Assembly: GCF_001580615.1 (NCBI RefSeq)
Contig: NZ_LHZC01000055.1
Coordinates: forward strand, 124,001 to 188,000
Direction: 5' to 3'
Origin: Acetobacter malorum
Lineage (GTDB): Bacteria > Pseudomonadota > Alphaproteobacteria > Acetobacterales > Acetobacteraceae
Length of the DNA: 64,000 nt
Shown here: piece by piece, positions 16,645 to 25,185 of the stretch
Numbering within the stretch: position 1 is the first letter of the stretch
Layout of the letters: every line of letters starts with the position of its first letter
The notes under the pieces: generated by a model
Databases searched by the model: none
The model's input: the letters and a program-made list of their open reading frames with translations, nothing else
What the model was told of the DNA's origin: nothing
Program-made: the position numbers and the translations under genes

Positions 16645-17139
16645 TTAAGGCGCTGTATGCGGCAGGGCATGATAGGCGCGGTTGAAATAGACAAGCCCAC
16701 CCGCCGTTTCATGAATGCGCAGGGCTTCAACCACCCCAAATAGCACACTATGCGTGCCCACTTCCACAATCTGGCTAATGCGGCAGTCAAACGTGGCCAC
16801 AGCCTCTTCCAGCACCGGCGCGCCGGTGGCCAGTGTGGTCCAGTGGCCGGTGGCAAAGCGTTCCGCCATGCTGTTGGGGCTGGCAAAATGGTTGGAAAGC
16901 GCCTGCTGCGTGCCGGAAAGCACGTTCACGCACAGCGGGCCACCCATCACAAAGGCCTCCCGCGCGCGGCTGGCACGGTTCAGGCAGACCAGCAGGGTCG
17001 GCGGGGTATCCGTCACGGAGCAGACGGCGGAGGCAGTAAACCCCACGGGGTCTTCCCGCGTTCCAGTGGTCACAATATTAACAGCAGCACCAAGTCTGGC
17101 CATTGCGTTGCGGAAGGTACTGGTTTCCAGCGCCAACAT
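16645..17139 (-). CDS. flavin reductase (HpaC/RutF-like)
   Basis: A 164-aa FMN-binding split-barrel protein. Residues about 8-65 read RNAMARLGAAVNIVTTG, GFTASAVCSVTDTPPTLLVC and LNRASRAREAF, the signature of NAD(P)H:flavin oxidoreductase partners of two-component monooxygenases. AAGGAG is 6 nt upstream of the ATG at 17139; longer frames run into the divergent gene. No monooxygenase gene is beside it, so the partner is unknown. It is divergent from the enoyl-CoA hydratase/hydrolase gene with a 60-nt gap. Confidence 0.85.
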   Translation of the reverse strand: MLALETSTFRNAMARLGAAVNIVTTGTREDPVGFTASAVCSVTDTPPTLLVCLNRASRAREAFVMGGPLCVNVLSGTQQALSNHFASPNSMAERFATGHWTTLATGAPVLEEAVATFDCRISQIVEVGTHSVLFGVVEALRIHETAGGLVYFNRAYHALPHTAP

Positions 17140-17199
17140 CTGCTCTCCTTCATTCCACTCCAGACGCAGTGTTTTGTGCATGAATATAAGAGGAAAGCA

Positions 17200-18222
17200 A
17201 TGACCGAAGCCCTCCTTTCCGGTACGCCAACCGTCAAAACAGAGCGTATAGGGCCGGTGGGCCGCATCCGGCTGGACCGCCCCGCCAAGCTCAATGCGGT
17301 CGATCTGGAAATGGCGGAAGGGATTGCCCGCGTGCTGGATGCGTGGCAGGAGGATCCGGAGGTCACGCTGCTGCTGCTGGACAGCACAAGCCCGCGCGCC
17401 TTCTGCTCCGGTGGAGACCTCCGCGCTTTGAGCGATCTGATCCGCGAGGACGGGCCAGAGGCCGGGGTGCGGAAAATTACCCGCGTTTATCGTGTCATGC
17501 GGCAGATTGCGGCCTATCCCAAAACGATTGTCTCCCTGCTGGATGGTATCGCCATGGGCGGCGGTATCGGGCTGGGCGGCCATGTGTCTTATCGGGTGGT
17601 GACGGAACGATCCGTGCTGGCCATGCCGGAAACCGGCATTGGCATTACGCCGGATGCCGGGGGCTCATGGATTCTCTCCCGCATGCCCGGCTTTTCGGGC
17701 TTGCGGCTGGCGCTGCTTGGAGAGCGGATGACCGGGGCTCAGGCCGTTCAGAATGGCTTTGCGGATTATCTGCTGCCATCAGAAAGCCTGCCGGATCTCG
17801 TCGCGCAGATCGCCACGCAGTCGGTGCCAGAGATACTGGACGCTCTCGCGCAGCCCGTGCCGCTCGCCCCGGAACATTCGGTGGAGGCGTGCTATAATGC
17901 GCCCGATCTGGCGCAGGTCCTGCACAATCTGGACGCCGAGGGCAGTGATGCCGCCCGGCAGGATCATGAGGCACTCTCTCGCCTGTGCCCATTTTCTCTT
18001 CAGGTCACCTGGGCGGCATGGCACCGGGCGCGCACGCTGGCGTCACTGGATGAGGCCTTTGTGCAGGAAACCACACTGGTTAGTAACCTGATGCATCGCC
18101 CGGATTTTCTGGAAGGGGTGCGCGCCAAGCTGATCGACAAGGACAACGCCCCGCGCTGGCAGCCCGCGACACTGGATGCGGTCAACCCGGACGAGGTCGC
18201 CCGCTGCTTTCAGCGGCTCTGA
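17200..18222 (+). CDS. enoyl-CoA hydratase/isomerase family, 3-hydroxyisobutyryl-CoA hydrolase-like
   Basis: A 340-aa crotonase-fold protein. Oxyanion-hole segments are SPRAFCSGGDLRAL near residue 68 and DGIAMGGGIGLGGH near 112. MPETGIGITPDAGGSWILSR near 144 carries the Glu/Asp pattern seen in 3-hydroxyisobutyryl-CoA hydrolases. The length and the extra C-terminal region also fit that hydrolase group, which acts in valine breakdown, rather than short 260-aa hydratases. AGGA lies 5 nt before the ATG. It overlaps the convergent MFS gene by 13 nt. No other valine-pathway gene is adjacent. Confidence 0.8.
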   Translation: MTEALLSGTPTVKTERIGPVGRIRLDRPAKLNAVDLEMAEGIARVLDAWQEDPEVTLLLLDSTSPRAFCSGGDLRALSDLIREDGPEAGVRKITRVYRVMRQIAAYPKTIVSLLDGIAMGGGIGLGGHVSYRVVTERSVLAMPETGIGITPDAGGSWILSRMPGFSGLRLALLGERMTGAQAVQNGFADYLLPSESLPDLVAQIATQSVPEILDALAQPVPLAPEHSVEACYNAPDLAQVLHNLDAEGSDAARQDHEALSRLCPFSLQVTWAAWHRARTLASLDEAFVQETTLVSNLMHRPDFLEGVRAKLIDKDNAPRWQPATLDAVNPDEVARCFQRL

Positions 18223-19373
18223 GGTTTAAGTGCTAACAGCAGGCACACAAGTCCTGCTCCCAACATGGCGCACAGGCTGCCCAGCAGGAACACCTCGGCA
18301 TAACCGGTGCGGTCCGCCAGAAATCCGGCCAGCGGCCCGGTGGCGGCATAGGCCAGATCCTGAAACGCTGAAAACCCGCCCAACGCCGTGCTGCGCATGG
18401 GGGCGGGCACCAGATGCACCACTTCCACCCCCAGCGAGGGGTAGACCATGGAGCAGCCAGCCCCGGTCAGAAGCGCGCCGACCAGTGCAACTTCCGGTGA
18501 GTGCGCGCCCCAGATCAACGCCAGCCCCACGGCTTCCAGTAACAGGGAGGGCAGGGCGACTTTCAGCCCGCCAATCCGGTCCGGCAGATGCCCGCACAGC
18601 AGACGCATTGCCACAAACGCCGCGCCAAAGCAGGTCAGCCCCCACCCGGCGTAAGACCATCCGGCCTGCAAAAACCGCAGGGAGAGGAAGGCCCCAAGGG
18701 CGGCAAACCCCACCCCCTGCAAAGCCACGGCCAGTCCCGGCCAGCGGATTTTGTTCAGAATAGTCCAGAACGGTTCCCGGTGCCCTGTATGCAGCGGGGC
18801 GGCGGGCAGCGTGCTGATCAGTGCCAGTCCCACCAGCGGCAGGGCGGCGCTCACCGCCATCAGGATGGCAAAACTAAAGTGCTGATAGACAATCAGCCCC
18901 ACCGGCCCCCCCACGGCAAACGCGCCATACATGGCGGCCCCGGTCCAGGCCATCACCCGGCCGGCCTGCGGTTGCCCGGCCAGACCAATGCCCCAGCCCA
19001 TCATGCCCACAATGCACAGGCTCTCACCCAGTCCCAGCAAAAGCCGCCCGGCAATCAGCACGCCATAGCGCCCGAATGCCGGAAGGGCCGGCAGCGTGGA
19101 AAGCATGCAAAGCCCACACGCCAGCGCATATAGCACCAGCCCACGCCGCATGCAGCGGTGGCCGCCTGAAGCATCGGCAATCTGCCCTGCATAATTGCGG
19201 GTAAAAATGGTGGAGAGGAATGGGATGCCCACAGCCAGCCCGGCCTGCACGTTGCTGAACCCCGGCCAGGACATGACGTAGACCGGCACGGCTGTGAGAG
19301 ACAACGCCACGCTGAGGTAGGACAGGAAAAGCGCCAGACTCAATCTGGGCAGGAAGGAACGATCGGTTTTCAT
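18210..19373 (-). CDS. MFS transporter (YhhS-like)
   Basis: A 387-aa twelve-helix major facilitator. The loop between helices 2 and 3 carries the family motif as RNYAGQIADASGGHRCMRRG, and helix 7-8 contains CGHLPDRIGG. Sequence character resembles the YhhS/YfcJ group of small-molecule exporters; the substrate is unknown. Its 3' end overlaps the convergent acyl-CoA hydrolase gene by 13 nt, so the two transcripts must run into each other. Confidence 0.8.
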   Translation of the reverse strand: MKTDRSFLPRLSLALFLSYLSVALSLTAVPVYVMSWPGFSNVQAGLAVGIPFLSTIFTRNYAGQIADASGGHRCMRRGLVLYALACGLCMLSTLPALPAFGRYGVLIAGRLLLGLGESLCIVGMMGWGIGLAGQPQAGRVMAWTGAAMYGAFAVGGPVGLIVYQHFSFAILMAVSAALPLVGLALISTLPAAPLHTGHREPFWTILNKIRWPGLAVALQGVGFAALGAFLSLRFLQAGWSYAGWGLTCFGAAFVAMRLLCGHLPDRIGGLKVALPSLLLEAVGLALIWGAHSPEVALVGALLTGAGCSMVYPSLGVEVVHLVPAPMRSTALGGFSAFQDLAYAATGPLAGFLADRTGYAEVFLLGSLCAMLGAGLVCLLLALKPQSR

Positions 19374-19427
19374 GGATGCGGCAGACCGTATCGTGGTCGC
19401 CGGTTTATGGCTAGAGGGTCCGCCCCC

Positions 19428-19877
19428 TCACGCAGCCTGACGCCGCACAGGGGCAGTAAAGGCCTGCCATGTCGTATAAAGGTCAGCCTGTTCCGGGCTG
19501 GGGCAGCGTCCTTCCTTCCGCCCGTAATGGATATAATGGGCCGCAGCGGAGGGGCATTCCCCACGCTGCACGGCAATGGCTACGTCCGGGTTCTGGCGCA
19601 GATACCAGTCTTCACAAAAGGGAGGGGCTGCTCCATCCCGTTCTTCCCAGTACCCGCGTGTGGCGTAATGTTCTCTGGCAGAGGGCACGAGGCCAGCCCG
19701 AACGGCGTCCGCCACATCCGGGTTGGTGCGTAGGTAGGCCTCTTCATCAAACGGCTGAGTCCGCAGATAATTTTCAATCAGCAAAAGCAGCAAAGACCGG
19801 GGGATCGGCACAGGGCGCTCATCAGCGTGTTCGGTGGAAAGGCCAAGAGTTCTGGAGAGAATGGAATAGGGGATCAT
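19428..19877 (-). CDS. small protein with two YL-x-NPDV repeats
   Basis: A 149-aa protein. After a short N-terminal region it contains two copies of a roughly 45-residue unit: FDEEAYLRTNPDVADAV with a downstream PSAREHYATRGYWEER, then FCEDWYLRQNPDVAIAV with PSAAAHYIHYGRKEGR. These NPDV/HY-x3-G units recur in alphaproteobacterial surface and glycosyltransferase-associated proteins; their role is not established. No signal peptide is seen. AGGAG is 6 nt before the ATG at 19877. It is divergent from the GT61 gene. Confidence 0.7.
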   Translation of the reverse strand: MIPYSILSRTLGLSTEHADERPVPIPRSLLLLLIENYLRTQPFDEEAYLRTNPDVADAVRAGLVPSAREHYATRGYWEERDGAAPPFCEDWYLRQNPDVAIAVQRGECPSAAAHYIHYGRKEGRCPSPEQADLYTTWQAFTAPVRRQAA

Positions 19878-20050
19878 GCGCTCTCCTCTGTCAGATATTA
19901 ATATTTCCTTAAAGTATGACAGCGCAGTAATCCGGGCAACCCACAACTCTACCCCCGGGAATGGCTGACACGTTGGGCCAGACTGTTGCAGAAAGACGGT
20001 TAAACCCGCATCACAGTCTCTGGGCTGGAGAGAGAGGGGAGCGCACAAAA

Positions 20051-21127
20051 GTGGACGTGGTGGATATCCAGAGCCTGCACAGAGTGCCCGTGGCGGAGGT
20101 TTCCTCTCCGGCGTTTGAACTTGCTCCCCCGCGTGTGCTCAACCCCTCCACCATCCCGCCGCATATTTTGGACGCCATGCGTCCCGGCTGGTTTACCGGC
20201 GCGTTTCCCGCAGGCTCTGTCCGCCTGACAAAGCTATTTGATGTGTATGTCACCATGGAAGGTCTGGTGTTTACGCAGGACAAAAAGCTGGTGCAGCAAA
20301 GCATCACCCAGCACACGCCGGAAGAGTGCGCGCAGGGGCTGGCCCAGATCCTGCAGGCCGAACAGGCGCAGACCGTGCAGGTGGTGACCCCATCCTCCCT
20401 GCTGCTACGTAAACGCGGAGAGCAGAATTACGGGCACTGGATGGTCGAGCTTCTGCCAAAACTCTGGCTGGCAGAAGAGCATTTGCCGCTTTGCTCCCTC
20501 GTCGTGCCGCATCTGAGTGGCAATTTTGCCCGTGTGCTGCGGGATAGCGTGGCGCTCAGCACGTCCTTTGTGGCGCTCTACCATGAAATGGGCGTGCAGG
20601 ATGTCGCCTTTTTCAAGGAACTGGTGGTGGTGGACGGGCTGACCAACCACGGCGTTTACATGTCTCCGCTGGTCTTTTCCCGCACGGATGACATGGTGGC
20701 CCGCGTGCCCGGCGCGCAGGCCCGCAGGCTGTATCTCACCCGTAAAAACCGGGCCAGAACCATCAGGAATGAAGACGCTCTGATAACATTTTTGCAGGAG
20801 CAGGGCTTTTTGTGTCTGGACCCGGCGGAACTGACCCTGCTGGAACAGATCAAACTTTTTAAAAATGCAGAGTGCATTGTGGGTGTTATGGGGGCGGCTA
20901 TGACCAACATCATGTTCTGCAGCAAGGGCACCAGAGTTATCAATCTGGCACCGGGCAACATGCCGGACACGTTCTTCTACTTCATCGCCGGGCTGCGCGG
21001 GCTCGACTATTACGAAATCCGTGGAAAACTGTGCGCGGAAACCGAAAGCTGGGACAGTCCGTTTGAAATTGAGCGGGACCATCTGGCTCATGTTCTGAGC
21101 CTCGGCCCGCAAGGCAATGCCGTCTGA
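20051..21127 (+). CDS. glycosyltransferase family 61 protein (DUF563)
   Basis: A 358-aa protein with the GT61 pattern: NYGHWMVELLPKLWLAEEHL near residue 130, RRLYLTRKNRARTIRNE near 233, and VGVMGAAMTNIMFCSKGTRVINL near 282. The family adds sugars (for example xylose) to glycoconjugates; in acetic acid bacteria such genes occur with exopolysaccharide or LPS loci. I use the GTG at 20051 because GGGGAG lies 9 nt upstream. The ATG at 19961 adds 30 unconserved-looking residues without a ribosome site. It probably works in surface glycan synthesis, perhaps with the divergent NPDV-repeat protein. Confidence 0.8.
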   Translation: MDVVDIQSLHRVPVAEVSSPAFELAPPRVLNPSTIPPHILDAMRPGWFTGAFPAGSVRLTKLFDVYVTMEGLVFTQDKKLVQQSITQHTPEECAQGLAQILQAEQAQTVQVVTPSSLLLRKRGEQNYGHWMVELLPKLWLAEEHLPLCSLVVPHLSGNFARVLRDSVALSTSFVALYHEMGVQDVAFFKELVVVDGLTNHGVYMSPLVFSRTDDMVARVPGAQARRLYLTRKNRARTIRNEDALITFLQEQGFLCLDPAELTLLEQIKLFKNAECIVGVMGAAMTNIMFCSKGTRVINLAPGNMPDTFFYFIAGLRGLDYYEIRGKLCAETESWDSPFEIERDHLAHVLSLGPQGNAV

Positions 21128-21204
21128 GGGCAGAGTATAAGCAGAACAGAACCAGCAGGCGGTCTCTTCTTTTAAAAGGATGAACGCCTGCCGGAGGGCT
21201 CAGC

Positions 21205-23547
21205 TTAGTAGCTGAAGTTGATAAAGCCGCCGATGGTGCGCCGGGCATCGGGAGAGGTGTAGTGCAGATACCCCGCCGTCCCGTAAAGCTGGTATCCGGT
21301 GGAGAAATACTGGTTGAACATGTTGCGCACATACAGCCCAACCTGAAGGCGCTTGTTAAGCGGCAACAGGCTGACGCGCAGGTTTACAAGGCTGTAAGCC
21401 GGAACTTTTGAATAATCAGGCTGCCCGGTGACAGTCCATGTTGTGCCACGATAGGCGTAGTCAAGATGCGCCTGCACGCCAAGGTGCGGTGTCAGGTCAT
21501 GGTGGTAGTCAATAAAGGCATTAGCGGACCAGACCGGCGCATTGGTCAGGCGTGTATTGGTATAGTTCGCTTTTGTGCTGGCGACGTAATCCGTAAAATG
21601 AGCATCCGTAAAAGAGACTGATCCGGATAGGGTCAGATCCGGAATGGGCCTGTAGGCAACATTGCCTTCCACACCCTGACTGACCAGTCCGCCGGCATTC
21701 CCGATAGCACTTGTCAGAATAGTGGTGCCATTTCCTGCCGGAACAGGGGTCAGCACAGTGGCCTGAAAATCAGTAAAGTCTTCACGGAACACATCCATAT
21801 TCAGCCGCAGCTTATGGTGCATCCATTCAGACTTCATGCCAGCTTCGTAGGATTTAACGGTTTCCTTGTGGTAGGGGTCGTAATTGTTCCCCACAAAAGC
21901 AATCCCTGCCGGTTTATAGCCGGTGGAGAACGTAAAATAGGCCATGACATTGGGGTTAAAGTGGTATTCAGGCGAAATCCGGCCTGAAAAATTCTGCCCT
22001 GTCATCTGCCCCCACGGGTAAACGGGCGCGTTATGGGTAGCGGTAAAGGTCGGGTTATAGCCCGTTACAGCCTGAGCGTCCGTATTGATAAAGCTCAGAC
22101 CCTGAGAGTTCTTATCGTGAGTGTAACGCCCACTGATCGCAATATCAAAGTGACGGGAAATATTGAATTTCAGCTGACCAAAGGCCGCCAGAGACTCATT
22201 GCGGGACTGGAAAAGAGAGGTATTCCCGCTCTGCCCGATCGCACCGGAGTTGTTATACAGGTTTTGTGCCGGAACACCGTCAACATAGAGTGGCGCCCCC
22301 GCAGTGCCCCACTGATACTGCGTCTGGCGCGCATCAAGGCGGTTGAAGAACCCACCGGCCAGCCATTCCAGAAAATGCCCTTTGGGGGATGAGAAACGGA
22401 TTTCATCACTGAACTTCCGTGTCGTCAGGCTCCCAAAGTTATAAGGGTAATAAGCAAAGGTATCGAGCGGAACCAGATCAACCGGGGTATTGTTGTTATA
22501 GAGTGACTCGCGCCATGCACTGATAAAATTGAGGTCGTTTTGACCAATTTTGGTGTGGATCTTTAGAGCCGCACCATATTCTTCTGAGACAATATTGCCA
22601 TACATAGGGTCGGCCGTATCAGCGTTTTTGGCGTTGGGGTAAATGCCCAGAGAATTCAGTTTGGACGTCACAACCTCATTCTGTCCCCCCACCGGGGTTC
22701 GCACGCTACTATCCCAATGGTGGGCGTAATCGCCCTGCAAGGTAATATCCAGATTCTCCGTGGGTTCAACATAGAGTTTTGCGCGGCCACCATATTCATG
22801 GGTTGAGCCGACCAGCTTGTTCAGCACCACATTGCGGCCAAAGCCGTCCTGCGCATTGTCAAAGCCGGAAATACGGAAAGCGGCCTTGCTGCCGAGCGGA
22901 ATATTAACGGTTGCATTCAGAATGCGCTCATTGTGCTCACCATAGCTCGCACTGGTTCTGGCAGTCAGTTTGTTCAGCACCGGCTTGCCGGTTGTCACGG
23001 CAATCACGCCGGATGTGGAGTTCATGCCAAACAGCGTGCCCTGCGGGCCCATCATGATATCAACGTTGTTGATATCCACCATACCAATCATCCCGTTGGC
23101 ACGCTGGGCATCCATCACAACATCATCCACCACCACGCTGACGGATTTTGCATTGGAAAAGTCAAAAGACTCGCTTCCAACACCACGAATCTGGAAAGCG
23201 GCCCCCTGTGTGGGGTCATACTGCACACCCGGTGCCAGATATTGCAGGTCGGTCAGGGCGGTGTAGCCTGCGTTTGCAAGCGTTTTGCCATCAATGTGCT
23301 GGATGGAAATCGGCACATTCTGGTTGTTTTCCGCCCGGCGCTGGGCTGTCACCATCACGGATTCCAGACCAGAGTCTGCATGGCCCCCGGCTCTCTTTGT
23401 AACCTTGACCGTGCGTGGGGCGGGGGCCTTGTGAGGGGCCTGTTTTGGTTTCTGGTCGGCTGGCCTGGCGCTCTTTGTTTCAGCCCATGCTTCGCATGGA
23501 AGAGCAATGCCACAACACAAAACAAACTTGAAAAGTGTTTTCTTCAT
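21205..23547 (-). CDS. TonB-dependent outer-membrane receptor
   Basis: A 780-aa receptor. A signal peptide (MKKTLFKFVLCCGIALPCEAWA) is followed by a Lys/Pro-rich stretch. The plug domain starts at SVMVTAQRRAENNQNVPISI and includes QIRGVGSESFDFSNAKSVSV and VDIMMGPQGTLFGMNSTSGV, and a beta-barrel ends in the expected aromatic residue (INFSY). It imports a large or scarce ligand using TonB energy. The ligand is unknown; the divergent neighbour is a secreted PI-PLC-like enzyme, which hints at phosphorylated or lipid-derived compounds. A longer frame to 23598 lacks signal-peptide character. No transmembrane anti-sigma regulator lies nearby. Confidence 0.88.
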   Translation of the reverse strand: MKKTLFKFVLCCGIALPCEAWAETKSARPADQKPKQAPHKAPAPRTVKVTKRAGGHADSGLESVMVTAQRRAENNQNVPISIQHIDGKTLANAGYTALTDLQYLAPGVQYDPTQGAAFQIRGVGSESFDFSNAKSVSVVVDDVVMDAQRANGMIGMVDINNVDIMMGPQGTLFGMNSTSGVIAVTTGKPVLNKLTARTSASYGEHNERILNATVNIPLGSKAAFRISGFDNAQDGFGRNVVLNKLVGSTHEYGGRAKLYVEPTENLDITLQGDYAHHWDSSVRTPVGGQNEVVTSKLNSLGIYPNAKNADTADPMYGNIVSEEYGAALKIHTKIGQNDLNFISAWRESLYNNNTPVDLVPLDTFAYYPYNFGSLTTRKFSDEIRFSSPKGHFLEWLAGGFFNRLDARQTQYQWGTAGAPLYVDGVPAQNLYNNSGAIGQSGNTSLFQSRNESLAAFGQLKFNISRHFDIAISGRYTHDKNSQGLSFINTDAQAVTGYNPTFTATHNAPVYPWGQMTGQNFSGRISPEYHFNPNVMAYFTFSTGYKPAGIAFVGNNYDPYHKETVKSYEAGMKSEWMHHKLRLNMDVFREDFTDFQATVLTPVPAGNGTTILTSAIGNAGGLVSQGVEGNVAYRPIPDLTLSGSVSFTDAHFTDYVASTKANYTNTRLTNAPVWSANAFIDYHHDLTPHLGVQAHLDYAYRGTTWTVTGQPDYSKVPAYSLVNLRVSLLPLNKRLQVGLYVRNMFNQYFSTGYQLYGTAGYLHYTSPDARRTIGGFINFSY

Positions 23548-23911
23548 CAGGAAATTTTTCCGGGATAGTCGTGGTGCGGCACCAGATGACTGCGGCATAC
23601 GGACATGGTTGCGTGCATCCCTCAGTCATAAGGATTTCGAATGACGAACCCCTTACAAAGTTTCATGCCCCGGCAAAAGAATGATTCCTCATTCGTAATA
23701 TAAGTTTCACAAATGATGTTGAATTTTTATTTGTCCAGTTTTGGTAAAAAATGGAATTTAGTTCATGTGTTCTGTAAGATGTGGTTTATGAAATAAATAT
23801 GAAAAGGATCTCCGGTTTCTTTACTTCCGGCGTCCTCGTTATTATCCCATGCGGGCCATCGGCCTCCCACAGACAGAGTCCGTCCTCATCCTGCTGAAAT
23901 GGGACATTTCC
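23548..23911. promoter_or_regulatory. receptor/phospholipase divergent region with inverted repeat
   Basis: A 364-nt AT-rich gap that must hold promoters for both divergent genes. A perfect 6-4-6 inverted repeat, GAATGA-TTCC-TCATTC, lies at 23679-23694, roughly 130 nt before the receptor start, and is a candidate operator. I saw no convincing Fur or Pho box and no small gene. Confidence 0.45.
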
Positions 23912-25087
23912 ATGAAACCAGTTTTTTATGCGTTGCCTGCTCTGCTTTGTGCTTTTTCTGTTTTATCATCCTCCATAAGCTTTGCGGATGACACACTTAA
24001 AATGAACCAGATTCAGGTCATCGGCACCCATAACAGCTACCGCCGCAGCATTTCTCCCACCACACTCGCCTGGCTGAAAAGTCAGTCTGCTGAGATGGCA
24101 AACGCGCTGGACTACCAGCATGGGTCCCTGAAATCTCAGCTGGATGGCGGTGTGCGTCAGCTGGAGATTGATATTTATGCCGATAGTTCGGGCAAGCGTT
24201 ACGCTCACCCGCGTGGTGTGGTGTGGGAGAAAAAAGCCGGTTTCACGCCGGATGCGGACCAGAGTGATGCGACCGACAAGCAGGGCACAGATTTCAAGGT
24301 CATGCATATTGTGGATATTGACCAGCGGTCCAGTTGCGAGCCTCTGCGCCAGTGCCTGACGATGATCAGGGAATGGTCAGACGCACACCCCAGCCACCTG
24401 CCGCTCTATATTGATCTGGAAACCAAGCAGGATGTTCCACTACCCGGTGGCAAGCTGCCCTTCACGCAGCCGGAACAGTTTACCAAAGCCACGTATGACA
24501 AGCTGGATGCGGAACTCCTGTCCGTCTTCGGGCGCGAGAACATTCTCACCCCGGATGATGTGCGCGGCCCCTACGCCACGCTGGAGGAGGCTATTTTAAA
24601 ACGTGGCTGGCCAACTCTGGCTTTCGGGCGAGGTAAGGTTGTGTTCACGTTTGACCGGCCGCATGACACCGCGCGCTATGTGGACGGCCACCCGGCGCTG
24701 CGTGGCCGCGTTGTCTTTACCAATGGTCGCCCCGGAGACCCGGACGCTGCGTTTACGGAAGCGAATGAAGGGTTTGTCGGGCAGGCTGGCAACGGCAGTG
24801 CTGCGGTTGATAATACGGCGGCCCTGCAGAACATTCAGTCTCTTGTTAAAAAAGGTTATCTGGTCAGAACCCGTTCGGACGCCAATACGGTAGAAGCCAG
24901 ACAGGGGGATGTCACCCGTCGGGAAATTGCGTTTCAGTCCGGGGCGCAGATCATCAGCACGGACTATCCTGCTTTTGAAACAGCGCCATGGAAAAACTAC
25001 AATGTTGCCTTCCCCGGTGGCGCTGTAGCGCGCTGCAATCCTGTCAACGCGCCTGCCACATGCTCTGCGGCTGATGTGACAGAGTGA
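23912..25087 (+). CDS. secreted phosphatidylinositol-specific phospholipase C-like protein
   Basis: A 391-aa protein with a signal peptide ending near SISFA/DD. The mature part opens with MNQIQVIGTHNSYRRSI, where GTHNSY is the first catalytic histidine motif of PI-PLC-like phosphodiesterases. It continues with GGVRQLEIDIYAD, a second histidine in RYAHPRGVVW, and LPLYIDLETKQ. This arrangement fits the calcium-dependent bacterial PI-PLC family (PF16670 type). The expected product is an exported lipase or phosphodiesterase releasing inositol phosphates or glycerophospholipid head groups. It is divergent from the TonB-dependent receptor. The ATG at 23912 is chosen for the signal peptide; ribosome site is weak. 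Confidence 0.8.
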   Translation: MKPVFYALPALLCAFSVLSSSISFADDTLKMNQIQVIGTHNSYRRSISPTTLAWLKSQSAEMANALDYQHGSLKSQLDGGVRQLEIDIYADSSGKRYAHPRGVVWEKKAGFTPDADQSDATDKQGTDFKVMHIVDIDQRSSCEPLRQCLTMIREWSDAHPSHLPLYIDLETKQDVPLPGGKLPFTQPEQFTKATYDKLDAELLSVFGRENILTPDDVRGPYATLEEAILKRGWPTLAFGRGKVVFTFDRPHDTARYVDGHPALRGRVVFTNGRPGDPDAAFTEANEGFVGQAGNGSAAVDNTAALQNIQSLVKKGYLVRTRSDANTVEARQGDVTRREIAFQSGAQIISTDYPAFETAPWKNYNVAFPGGAVARCNPVNAPATCSAADVTE

Positions 25088-25185
25088 GGCACACCGTCAC
25101 TTAAGCCGATAGCGCGTAGAGGTAATCCTGCGGCATTGTGTGGAACTGTCACACAGCGGTCGCAGGATGCCTCGTACGGGTCTGT

